64,000 nucleotides of DNA from the NCBI GenBank assembly GCA_034359265.1, contig CP136890.1:65969501-66033500 (forward strand), written 5' to 3'. This DNA is from Canna indica. Its lineage: Eukaryota; Streptophyta; Magnoliopsida; Zingiberales; Cannaceae. The first letter of the stretch is position 1. Every line of letters begins with the position of its first letter. Below the pieces are notes generated by a model that worked only from the letters and a program-made list of their open reading frames with translations, was not told the origin of the DNA and did not search any database. The position numbers were made by a program, and so were the translations under genes. Shown here piece after piece: positions 33,876 through 43,609 of the stretch.

Positions 33876-34343
33876 GGACCTGGCTATGGTTATAGCAGAG
33901 AATTCCCATTTGCAGGCCGAGACTAAGGTAGTCCGAGCGTGGTTGCTAGCTGAATTTGAGGTGACTAATGTGCAATTGGGGCTGAGGGGAACAAATGGCA
34001 ATCCGACGCTCAAAGGCTTGAGGCCGAGGTGCGCCACTTCAAAAGCGCTGCTGTCATGGTATGTGATACAAGTATTTATAAGGTCATCGAGCAGGCTTGA
34101 CTCCTAGCTCCCGGAATTGATTTTTTGGAGGCTGACCCCTCCAAGGAAGTGAAGGATGATGTGCTTGTGGTTTCTGAGCTCGAGGAGGAGACTTCTGCCC
34201 ATCTTGAGGAGGATTTGCCAAAAAGTGTTGTTTCAGAGAGGAGGGTTCATGTTGCATCAGCCGAGGCCAATTAATCTCATTGAATTACCCATATGCGGGT
34301 CATCTTATTCGGCCTGTAAAGAATTATTGCCCCTCGGGGCTTT

Positions 34344-35176
34344 TGTTGCCCTAAGGTTTTCAACCTTGGAGCTTTTGGAATATTTCCAGAACTCAATCGA
34401 TCGACCCACGGTCGACCCAATCGTCCAACGGATTTAAATAGATTCGTTAAACGGCTAGCTTTGCCTCCTCTTAACATAGCCTCTTAAGGGTTCCAACACT
34501 TCGTTGAGTCTATCCTTGAAAGATTTGAGTATATTTCCTTGAGTTCTAAACCTCATTTCTCAATCTTACCCTAGTTGAGCCTTCTACTCATCTTCAAGTC
34601 TCCTTGGATTCAAAGAGTCTTCTTCTTGAGGCCTTCAAGGATAAGGAGGAAGCAAGAAAGAGCTCCTGCTGTGTTTGTATTTATTTTGAGCTTTTTACTA
34701 TTGTCTTTAACTTATATTTTGTTCTCGTTTGTTATAATTGCTTTTATGAAGAGTTGGTGGTTGCCTTAGTGAAAAGGCATAAGTCCACCCTTGTAATCTA
34801 GGATTAGAGTGTCCTTAGGTGATGGTGAGGTGGGTGAGTGCTCTCGGTAGGAAGGCAGAGACTTCCGGTGTGGAAGTGCCTTCGGGTGTGAGAGCGGGGA
34901 CTTTTCGAAAAAAGTCCTCATTGTAAGGAACTTCAATCTAGTGGATTATAAGTGAAATCCTAAGCGAGGTGCTTAGGTAGTGGAGTAGGCGGGGTTACCG
35001 AACCACTATAAATTGACTTGTGTTAGCATTGCTCATTTTTGTAGAATCTTGATTGCTGTCAATATTTGTCATCTAACTTAGTTAATCATTTGAGAAGATA
35101 TTGAATTTCAAGTAAATATAGAATTAGAGCAAATACACTATTCACCCATCATCTAGTGTGAACATTCAACTCACAC
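34344..35176 (+). mobile_element. Shortened solo LTR of the gag-only copia family
   Basis: Begins TGTTGCCCTAAGGTTTTC and keeps family landmarks at the far end: GGTGGTTGCCTTAGTG-like text, GGAAGGC.GAGACTTCCGG, CCTAAGCGAGGTGCTTAGG, AACCACTATAAATTG and ACTATTCACCC. The last bases read ATTCAACTCACA, so the end is damaged. The flanks GCTTT (34,339-34,343) and CCTTT (35,177-35,181) match in 4 of 5. The first third, including most of the palindrome array and the TATA region, is deleted, leaving 833 bp. Confidence 0.75.
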
Positions 35177-35390
35177 CTTTTAATTGTTTGTCGTTTATAT
35201 GCTCACCCTTTGATTTGTATGCTTTACATTTCTGATTTGGTTATCCAGCATCGTTCGGCTTTCCCTGAAAAGAACTTTGATTTAGGTGAATCCTTTGGTT
35301 GAAGCATCTGAGGTGGTCTCGTTAAGCTGGGTCTGCTTTCCAAATCGTGTGGAGGTGAGAGGGTACTAAACCCCCTAGTGTTTAGGTCGA
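35177..35390 (-). other. Tat interior between antisense gene and repeat array
   Basis: No credible frame and no further motif. It belongs to the right Tat element by position. Confidence 0.4.
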
Positions 35391-37940
35391 ATATGATTTT
35401 TAAGATCAGAAGTAGTGGCGTGGTAGCCAAAGACTGTACTCGGGGGTTTAGGCTGAGCTCGCCGAGGAGCATAAAGGGGTACCACACGCGAGGAGTCGTG
35501 TAAGGGCTCTAAGGCCAGAATTAGTGTGGTGTGGTAGCAAAGGACTGCACTTGGGGATTCAGGCCGAGCTCGACGAGGAGCGTAAGGTGGAACCACGTGC
35601 GAGGAGTTGAATAGGCGCTCTGAGATCGGAAGTAGTGTATCATGGTAACCAAGGATTGCACTCGGGGGTTCAAGCCGAGCTTGCTGAGGAGTGTAAGACG
35701 GAACCGCGCGCGAGGAGTCGAGTAAGGGCTTTGAGGCCAAAAGTAGTGTTGCGTTGTAACGAAAGACTGCACACGGGGGTTCATGCTGAGCTCGATGAGG
35801 AGCGTAAGGCAGAACCACGCGCGAGGAGTCGAGTAAGGGCTTTGAGGCCAGAAGTAGTGTGGCGTGGTAGCCCAGGACTGCACTTGAGGGTTTAGGCTGA
35901 GCTCGCTTAGGAGCGTAAGGCAAAACCGTGCGCGAGGATTCGAATAGGGGCTTTGAGGCCGAAAGTAGTGTAGCATAGTAGCCAAGGATTGCACTCGAGG
36001 GTTCAGGTCGGGCTCGCCGAGGAGCGTAAGACGGAACCGCGCGCTGTTGGCCTAAGGTTTTCAACCTTGGTCACCATCTTGATTTTGATGATAACAAACT
36101 TATTCTAATGAATTTATCAAGTGTTTGATCTCAAGTTGAGGTTACGATATGCGCGCGAACTTCGTTCGGAGAAAATCCAAAAATCGGCAAAAATGGCTCC
36201 GTCGTTGATCGAGTAGAAAATCTAGAGTTAGGAATAGATTTCATGTAATATGACTCTAGAATTAAGTCACAAGCCACATTGTAATGTTATCTAAGTCCAA
36301 ACTTGGTAACGGAACCCGAAAATGAAGCGCGCAAGCAGAAGACTCAAAAAATAAGCCTCAATCCAAGTTCGGTCGACCAAATGAAGCCAAAAATTGCCAG
36401 TAGCTAATTCGGTCGACCGGTCGATCGACCAAACGAAGCAAAGAATTGGCAGTAGCCAATTCGGTAGACCAACCGGTCGACCGAATGTGGCCCGAAATTG
36501 GCAGAACGCCTTCGGTCGCTCAGCGATCGATCGGTCGATCGACCGACGATCTACTGGCAAGCGACCGAGCATTGCTAACGGGCAAAAAAATGCCCGTTGG
36601 GTGCCCTGGCCGAGTGAGGGGTTATAAATACCACTCATAAACATCTTCCCCAGCTGTTGAGAACTTCGTTGAGCATATCCTAAGAGATTACATGCCTAAA
36701 GGAGTTGATTTAAAGTCCTAATCTCCGTTTCCACAATCTCAATCCCTCCTCACTGCATCAAGCTTGGTCTTCACCGAGACATCCATACTCGAAGCCTTGA
36801 AGTGCTCGGACGAGACGCATTGGAGCTACATCAAGTATTGTTTTACATTTAAGCTCCATTTATATTGTTTTCATCTTTCTTTGTATCGATTTTTACGGTA
36901 GCTTGCAAGGTGTGCGTGTAAACACCTTGGTGTCTTGTAGATTGTTGTTTTTGCTAGAGAATAGGTGTTGAGGCTCGTCTCTAGGGTTGAGGGACAAGTC
37001 CTCATTGTATTCTTAGAAAAACTATCAATCTATAAAGTGTTAAGGTTAAAAATCCTTGGTGAGGAGCCAAGGTAGTGGAGTAGGTGGTGTTGGCCGAACC
37101 ACTATATATTTCGTGTTTGCATTGCTATCTTGATTGCTCAATTTGATTTTCACTTGTGCTTCATATAATTGTGATTGCATCTAGTCGCACTAAGAATCAA
37201 TTAACTTGAATCGGGTAGTTGAGTTGATTAAAATCGAAAAGAAATACAATTAATCATAAAAGTAGATACACACTATTCAACCCCCCCCCCCTTCTAGTGT
37301 GGGTATTTGTTCAACACGCGCGAGGAGTCGAGTAAGAGCTCTGAGGCCGGAAGTAGTGTGATGTTGTAGCCAAAGACTGCACTCAGGGGGTTCAGGCCAA
37401 GCTCGATGAGGAGAGTAAGGCGGAACCACACGTGAGGAGTCGAGTAAGGGCTTTAAGGCTGGAAGTAGTGTGGCGTGGTAGCCAAGGACTATACTCGAGG
37501 ATTCAGGTCGAGCTCCCTGAGGAGCTTAAGGCAAAATTGTGCGCGAGGATTCGAGTAAGGGCTCTAAGGCCGATGAGCGTAAGACGGAACCACACGTGAG
37601 GAGTCGAATAGGGGCTCTAAGGCCGGTAGTAGTGTGGCATGGTAGCCAAGGCCTACACTCGAGGGTTCAGGCCGAGCTTGCCAAGGAGCATAAGGCAAAA
37701 CCGTGCACGAGGAGTCGAGTTAGGGCTTTGAGGTCGGAAGTAGAATGGCGTGATAGCCAAGGACTGCACTTGGGTGTTCAGGCCGAGCTTGACAAGGAGT
37801 GTAAGGCGGAACCGCGGGCGAGGAGTCGAGTAAGGGCTCTAAGGCCGGAAGTAGTGTGGTGTGGTGACCAAGGACTGCACTCAAGGGGTTCAAGCCGAGC
37901 TCGCCGAGGAGTGTAAGGTAGAACCGTGCACGAGGAGTCG
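35391..37940 (-). repeat. 111-bp tandem repeat array of the Tat element, split by a solo LTR
   Basis: The word AAGTAGTG recurs every 111 bp (35,630, 35,741, 35,852 and so on). Units contain GCGAGGAGTCGAGTAAGGGC, TTGAGGCC, GTAGCCAAGGACTGCACTC and GAGCTCGCCGAGGAGCG. About six units lie left of the solo LTR at 36,045-37,316 and five to six to its right. The unit is 37 codons, so open frames persist on both strands, up to 229 residues on minus. These are repeat artefacts rather than recognised genes. Confidence 0.9.
36045..37316 (+). mobile_element. Solo LTR of the gag-only copia family, TSD CGCGC
   Basis: Begins TGTTGGCCTAAGG and ends TTTGTTCAACA, with CGCGC on both sides (36,040-36,044 and 37,317-37,321). 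Removing it restores a continuous 111-bp repeat unit, direct proof of insertion into the array. The GGTCGACC/GGTCGATC cluster is at 36,370-36,550, the TATA box (GGTTATAAATACC) near 36,622, and a C12 tract near 37,281. Length 1,272 bp. Confidence 0.95.
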
Positions 37941-38394
37941 TGTTGCTCATTTTAGAATTCACCGAGCTTAGCCTGAGGCCACATTTAGGGTCGAGGAGGA
38001 GACTAGGTGAAAACTGAGCTTGCGAGAAGCGCACTTGGGGTCGTTGAGGACCTATGGAGCCCAGAATAGGCGCTAAGGCTGACGAACCAGACCGGTGAAA
38101 ACCGAGTCATTTTTGCCGAGTAGAGTGCTGGGCTTTAGGGCTGAAGACTACGATGCCTCGAGGGCGAAAATCCATGTTTTTGGGGTTTAGGCCGAGACTG
38201 AGGTGTGAAGACTCGAGCAAGTTTCGAATAGAGTATTTGTTAAAGTGGTGAGATAACCATAGTGGTGCCCTGAACATTCACAGAGAAAAATACTAGGAAT
38301 GGAACTTTATTGAGAAATAAATAAATTGTGCATAGAGGAGGAGTGCTCGGTTCCAAGCTTTATTAGTGTTTTCTTGATCACGACTTGAGTCCTT
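37941..38394 (-). other. Tat interior 3' of gag-protease, with polyadenylation signal
   Basis: Contains degenerate repeats related to 13,166-14,000. On minus, an AATAAAG word (plus CTTTATT, 38,305-38,311) lies about 85 bp past the last gag-protease stop. No gene was seen. Confidence 0.45.
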
Positions 38395-40320
38395 TCAAGG
38401 GTTGAGTCGTGGTTGCTTTTGCATGTTCCGTCTTGGGTTCGGCTCGGAGGCTTCGGTCGGTTGTTTTCTTTTGGATGCGAAGAGCGTTTGCGGGCCACTA
38501 GGCTTTTTCTTCGGTTTGGTCACCTTTGGCTTGAGGCATTCGTTATAGCACCATCGAGCATCTTTTTGATCGGCGTGTTCCACGCCTACCTCCGTCTCTA
38601 AGACATGAAACTTCAATGCCAGGTCGGGAGTGGACACGACGACTCCCAAATTGTTTAAAGATGATCATCCTAGGATCATGTGGTACAGGCTAGGTATGTT
38701 GATGACAAGGTATTTTATGTCAATTGTTTTTTCCCTCGACTGGGAGTTGAATGTCGTCCTTAACCATATGGCTCCCCGAATATCAACTCTTTATCCGGAG
38801 AAGCCTACCAGGTCTCCCTTGCAGGGAGGGGGTGAGTGATGCTTCTGTTAATTGCATCCTCTCGAAGGTAGAGACGAAAAGGATGTCGGCTGAGCTGCCT
38901 TGGTTGACTAAGACCCTTTTAATGATGAAATTTCTTGCAATTACAGAGATTATGACTGGGTCATAAAGATTTTGGTTAGTTCCATGAAAATTAAATTCAA
39001 AGAATGATATTACCGGAGTTCTTGAGGGAAGCCGGTGTGGTCGAATGGCGCTATTGACCACCATTACTATCTGAAAAGATGTTTTCCTGGCGGAGCTCAG
39101 TTGTCCATTACTTGTAAGTCCACCAGCGATGTAGTTGATGACCCCTCAGGGTTCGTCTTTTGAGCGATCAACTCGTTTTCCATCCTTATGGCCCGAATGG
39201 GGATTGGGCGGCGACCGGCTTCGTCGCCTAGGGTCGCAACTTCTGCTCCGACCTCTTTGTTTCTGGTGGTGGATATATTTATCTAGGCATCCTACTTGGA
39301 CCAAGTCCTCCAACTGAACTCCAAGTACTACACACTCATCGGTTGTGTGACCGTAGGTGTCATGGAACGCGCACTTCTTGATCATGTCAACATTCGGCTT
39401 TAACTTTTGTTTTCCCGCGTTGGCAGGGTATTTGATGTGCTTTAGGTGGTAGATGTCACGAAGGAGGGTTTCTTTAATAATATTGAAAGAAGTATACTTT
39501 TCGAATCGGGCACTCAAACGAGTTGGTGACCTCGGCCCTCTGCCACTATTCTGAACTTTTTGATGACTGTGAACTTCACTTTTTCCATCCCCCTTTCGAA
39601 ACTTTTTGTCTTTGACGATGGTCTTGAGATTTTGCCAGTAAGTTTTTTTAGCTTCTCGGAGTTCTTCAATCTTTATGAAGCTAGCAGCCTTCTCCTGAAA
39701 CTTGACCATATCCTTAGGTTCTGTAAGGGCGATTTGGTCGGCGAAGAGTCTAGGCTTTAACCCGAGCTGGATGGAGAAGAGATTGATTTGTGGGTCGAGA
39801 TTAGGAATTTCGACCGCTACGGCCTGAAACCTATTCAGGTATTCCCTTAGGGGCTCGTGCTTCCCCTGCCTAATATAATGGAGGATCACCCCCATTTTGT
39901 GATATACCCGCGATGTGATGAATCGGCTAAGGAAGACCACGGGAGAGGTCATCAAAAGAATGGATAAACCCCGACTAGAGGGAAGCAAACCATAATAGGG
40001 CAGTTTTTCCCAGGAAAGTCGGGAAGGCTCTATAGAGTGCGGAATCGGTTATTCCGTGATAGAGCACCGTGATCCGAAATATCGTCAGGTGTAGCACGGG
40101 GTTGCCTGTACCGTTATAGGACGTCAAGGTGGTAGGCAACTCACTCCTCGATGGGAGGCAGGTTGTCATGATGTGCTTGACGAAGGGTCCCGCGTCGAGA
40201 GGGAGAGCAGTCTTGGTTCTTCGGATTTTAGGGTCCTCGCCTTTTTCCTGATGGGGGGTGCTAGAGACTTCATCGTGGGGAACAAGATCAAGTCTCCTCC
40301 TTCCCGGGGGTTGTATGCGG
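38395..40320 (-). pseudogene. Tat/gypsy gag and protease, decayed
   Basis: Minus strand. The gag part (about 40,170-39,146) has YHGITDSALYRAFPTFLGKTA, LREYLNRFQAVAVEIPNLDP, LGLKPRLFADQIALTEPK and an Arg/Lys/Ser-rich tail. Its zinc-knuckle position reads CAFHDTYGHTTDEC, close to the C-x2-H..GH..EC form seen in Tat elements. The protease part (39,064-38,783) holds FIIKRVLVNQGSSADILF, where the usual catalytic Asp of VDQGSSAD is Asn. A further piece (38,649-38,395) reads GVVVSTPDLALKFHV. Several stops and shifts break it (for example near 40,000 and 39,100). RT does not follow; the tandem repeats begin instead. The gag start was not resolved. Confidence 0.75.
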
Positions 40321-40562
40321 GATCATGTTAGCATCTCGATTTGGGCTATTAGCTATTGGTTTTTGGCTTCCAAATCATTTATCAGCTGTTGAGACTATTC
40401 GGGGGAAAGATTGGCCGATACCGAAGCGTCATTCCTCGTTATTTCAGCGTCACCAGGTTGCGGTCGATCATCACCGTCGGATCATTGCCGTTGGCATGCG
40501 ACGATGGTCGCTTGACTCTGGGTTCCAATCATTGTGGGGGGGAGGGGGGTAAGCTTTACTCG

Positions 40563-40582
40563 GCTCTACGGTGGGTGCCAAA
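40563..40582 (-). other. Primer binding site of right Tat element
   Basis: On minus, TTTGGCACCCACCGTAGAGC directly follows the LTR end (GGCAGGAATA). It matches the left copy at 9,041 with two differences. Confidence 0.75.
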
Positions 40583-40583
40583 T

Positions 40584-40930
40584 ATTCCTGCCTAAGGGTT
40601 GGGGTCTTCTGATCCGACGCCGATGGGGGGGGGGCGCAAAAGACACTCCGATGCTCAAGTCAGTAGGACTCGAAGGTGGAGGTAATGGAAATTGGACATT
40701 AGGGTTACTTGAGGCATGTCGTGTCTATATTTATTGTAGGTGGAGGTGATGATACCGCTTGAAAATCTCATGGTGATATTGCCTAGAATGGCTTGAGGTT
40801 GATCCTAGAGATGACGGGCTCGTAATGACGTATATCTCATGATAAAGGTAGGATGTAGGTATCATTGCACAGCCGGGTGGGGTCCCAGGGTAGAGCCACT
40901 TGGTCTGGCTCGTGTCTGATTCAAGGGTGT
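40584..40930 (-). mobile_element. Tat LTR, 5' copy (minus strand), truncated
   Basis: Shares CGCAAAAGACACTCC, GTGTCTATATTTATTG, GATGACGGGCTCGTAATG and GGGTGGGGTCCCAG with 24,565-24,900. It stops at about 40,930, where a second Tat gag copy begins, so its outer part is lost or displaced. Confidence 0.7.
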
Positions 40931-40934
40931 AGTT

Positions 40935-42480
40935 TTATGAAGGATAGGCTTCCTCTTGCTATTCAATGGAGTGTACTCACTAAATCTGGGGCTGGGTCGG
41001 GAAGGTGACCTTCCTCTCCTACTGTTATCCCGTTCGTGTCGACCTCGATCTTCGCCCCTCTTGTCGGGCTTTTTGGACTTCTTATCCTTGGTATTGTCTT
41101 TGGTGGCTTGCCTATTGACCTCTTTGGCCTCTCGGAGTTCTTTCATCTCCATATGGCATATGACCTTTTCTCATAACTCGGTCATATTTCTCGGCTTAAC
41201 CAAGGTGATCTAGTCAGCAAACTGCCTGAGCTTCAGACCGTGCTTGATGGAAAATATCTCAATATGTGTGTCGAAGTTTGGGATATCCATGGCCACCACA
41301 TGGAACCTTTTCATGTAGTTTCTCAGCGACTCTTGTTGTCCCTGCTTGATTTAGTGAAGGGTGTCCTCAGTTTTGGAGTAGATCTGCGATGAGGAGAATT
41401 GGTTGGCGAAGGCTCGAGAGAGCTCCTGGAAGGTATGTATAAACCCAAGTGGGAGGGTGGAGAACCAAAGCAGCGCGACCTTCTCCAAGAAGGTCGGGAA
41501 GGCGTGACAAAGAATATAATCAGTTATATCATTAAGGAGCATCATCGACCTGAACATCGTTAGGTGAGTGGTCAGATCGCTCGTGCCGTCGTAGGACTAG
41601 AGAATGGTTGGCAGCTTATGGAGACTAGGGATGTCAACGGGGCGGGTACAGGGGGTGCCTACCCGCTACCCGCCTCACGATATAAATGAGTACCCGCTAC
41701 CCGTTTATTCCCCACGGTTATCAAAAGTGGGTACCCATTTAATTACCCGCGGGGGGACGGATACCCACGAGTATTGGCGGGTACCCATGATACTTTAAAA
41801 AAAATATAAATTATAATATTTTATTAATACTTCAACTCTTCAAGTATTTTGATAACAACTTCAAGTATAAGTGTATAACGACTTCATTTTGATAAGCACA
41901 CAATACTTTGATAACAACATTATCATAAGGTTTCAAAACATATAGTATATGGGTATTGGATTAGGTTAGGATTTTTTTAGTATATGTACCGAGGGTAATA
42001 TTATAATTTACTAATTCTCGCGGGTAACGGGTACCCATGGGTACGGGTACTATAATACTTGTACCAGCCCCATATAATAAACAGGTAAGAAAAATTACTC
42101 ACAAAATCTCCGCGAGTAGGAAACTACCCCCCATACCCATCATAAACGGGTAAATACCAGCAGGTACCCACCTAAACGGGTAATATTGTCATCCCTAATG
42201 GAGACGAACTGTCATGATGTGCTCGGCGAAGGGTCCCGAGTCGATGTTGGAGGAGGAGTGGTTTCTGTGACCCAGGTGTCCTCCTCTTCTCTCTGGTGAT
42301 ACGTGCGGGATATCTCATCCCATAAGGTAGAGGTCGACCTCCTGCATCTCTCTAGGTGACTATCTTTATCGTTATCCAAGCGGCGATGCTCGCGCTCGAT
42401 CGGGTGTTGTTCCTCGTGTTGCTTTAGAGCCACGATCTTGCCTAAAGTCGGGGTGATGCGGTTTGGCTCGTCTCCTGGTC
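40935..42480 (-). pseudogene. Second Tat gag copy, split by a hAT-like MITE
   Basis: Minus strand. From 41,617 down: FRSMMLLNDITDYILCHAFP, LEKVALLWFSTLP, QELSRAFANQFSSSQIYSK, NYMKRFHVVAMDIPNFDTH, KHGLKLRQFAD and MEMKELREAKEVNRQATKD, ending in an Arg/Asp-rich tail near 40,950. The N-terminal part continues beyond the MITE at 42,206-42,480 (ALKQHEEQHPIEREHRRLDN). Stops are present. The gag is related to, but clearly diverged from, the copy at 39,146-40,170. An LTR end (CTTGAGCGTCGGAGTA on minus) sits at 42,510-42,530. Confidence 0.7.
41626..42197. mobile_element. hAT-like MITE, TSD ATGGAGAC
   Basis: Ends TAGGGATGTCAA and TTGTCATCCCTA are inverted repeats with one mismatch. ATGGAGAC occurs at 41,618-41,625 and again at 42,198-42,205. 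The interior is dominated by GGGTACCC and ACCCGC words in both orientations and encodes nothing. Length 572 bp. Confidence 0.93.
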
Positions 42481-42573
42481 CGATGCGGCTCTAGCGGGGA
42501 ACCTGCAAATATACTCCGACGCTCAAGTAAGAAGGAATTCCAAATATGGGTGTTATATGCTGGATTTTTTAAA

Positions 42574-43609
42574 AAAAAACTAAAGGGCATAGTTGTGATT
42601 TTACGAGTGAGTGGGGGGTTATTTATAAAAGTACTCCCCACTGCCTCTCTCTCACCGCCTCAGAGTCAGCACTTATATGTGTCGGCTCTATCGCGTGTGT
42701 AGGAGGGGAGAAGACAGTGAGATCGGCGCTGGAGGGTGTGGAGTCGGAGATCGGATCGCCGTCAATGTTGTTGCCAGAGCCGGACTTGAGGTATGAGTCT
42801 TTTTTCTTCCTTTGCATTTTGTCATCTCCTCATTCGCTTCATCGGTAGCAGGGGGCATCGAAGTAGGAGAGGCCACCAGAGTCGGCCGGAGAGCGGTGAC
42901 GATCGCGGTAACCCAGCCGCTGCTCTCGACTTCGGGTCGCTCGGCCTTGGCGGCCGCTAGGCCATAACAGCGAGGCTGCTGCCCGTGCCATGGTAGCAAC
43001 TGCTGCACGGAGCAGCGGCCTTCTCCGGCGATGTCTGGCATCCCGCTAGCGCCAGAGGCCTTGGGGATGGCTGGGGGGTCGACGATTGGTCACCGGCAGC
43101 CGGGAGGGCCGCCCGATCGGGGTAGAGATGAGTGAGAGGGATGAGTTTATTTGATTTATTAAATAGGTTAATTAAAAAGATGAGTTGTATCTCATGAAAT
43201 AGATTGGTATTTGTATATTATTGGGATATTTTTAGAGTTGATCGTAGGATCATCAGATCGAGTCAGTGTGAATACCAAAGTTGTAAGTTTTCGCGTGCTG
43301 AACGTGTCTGTTGTGTCGGATTCTAGATCAAAGATTGTTTGGTGTGACTTTTACATTTTTCGGTAGTTACTATAATTTAAAATTATCAATTTAATTTGAT
43401 AAATAATTAAATAATATAAAAATATATTATATTACTTTAAATGGTAATTTAGGGTACAAATAGTTAGTATGGGCTTGAGTTGATTCCTATTGTAGCCTAT
43501 GAATTACTATTGGGTAAAATGATAGATTTATCCTTCTGCCTCGATCTGCTTGTTTTTACTTCTAAATCCTGTTGAACTCATGTTGCATATTATTGTTGGA
43601 CATGTCATG
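42574..43609 (+). other. Unassigned stretch with promoter-like start
   Basis: GGTTATTTATAAAAGTAC near 42,618 is a plausible TATA box. A GC-rich stretch follows, then CTTGAG|GTATGAGT near 42,791, a good splice-donor match. GC content stays high to about 43,110 (GGCGGCCGC near 42,950), then the DNA turns AT-rich. No protein was recognised on either strand; a 117-residue open frame on minus (42,688-43,041) is Ala/Pro/Ser-rich and unconvincing. It could be the first exon of a host gene fragment or of an unidentified element. Confidence 0.3.

Larger units (their letters stand above)
26044..34274 (+). pseudogene. Antisense gene of the Tat element, split by CACTA 2
   Basis: Starts ATGGAGAGAAAAGG at 26,044, runs to 26,891 and resumes at 33,876 after CACTA 2. 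The early part includes DRVCFNTNSEFFFMY, a TGA, then TFFEELGIRLPL, resembling the plant family annotated as gypsy-type putative transposase (Transposase_28). The later part is a coiled coil (ALESKTREVNLLTT; VKEVESQSAIAQAELTKLHL), continued beyond the insertion by AMVIAENSHLQAETKVV, EAEVRHFKSAAVMVCD and an acidic Ser/Glu-rich tail ending at TAA 34,272-34,274. Stops and shifts are present (26,115 TAG; 26,296 TGA; 26,827 TGA; about 33,990 shift). Antisense genes near the 3' LTR are known in Tat-lineage elements such as Grande; their function is unknown. The family name is inferred from residue pattern only. Confidence 0.6.
24565..40930 (-). mobile_element. Right Tat/gypsy element with antisense gene, multiply interrupted
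   Basis: Read on the minus strand: LTR (about 40,930-40,584), primer site (40,582-40,563), gag and protease (about 40,320-38,395), repeat array (about 38,060-35,390), an antisense gene on the plus strand (25,838-34,274), and LTR (about 24,990-24,565). RT, integrase and RNase H are missing, so it is a non-autonomous or deleted member. It hosts solo copia LTRs at 34,344-35,176 and 36,045-37,316 and CACTA 2 at 26,892-33,875. Without these it would be about 7.3 kb. The two LTRs share CTGCAAAAGACACTC, TGTCTATATTTATTG and GATGACGGGCTCGTAATG. Confidence 0.75.

Noticed and set aside
35375..36064. 229-residue open frame on minus with 37-residue repeats
   Set aside because: It is the 111-bp tandem array read in one frame; other frames on both strands are also open and it resembles no family I know.
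37281..37293. Long C runs near LTR ends (also 45,305-45,318 and 53,236)
   Set aside because: Considered as assembly error or G-quadruplex; they recur at the same place in every family LTR, so they are a family feature whose exact length is unreliable.
40325..40749. Plus-strand open frames over the Tat LTR and primer site
   Set aside because: They run antisense to an identified LTR, primer site and gag leader and have no domain.
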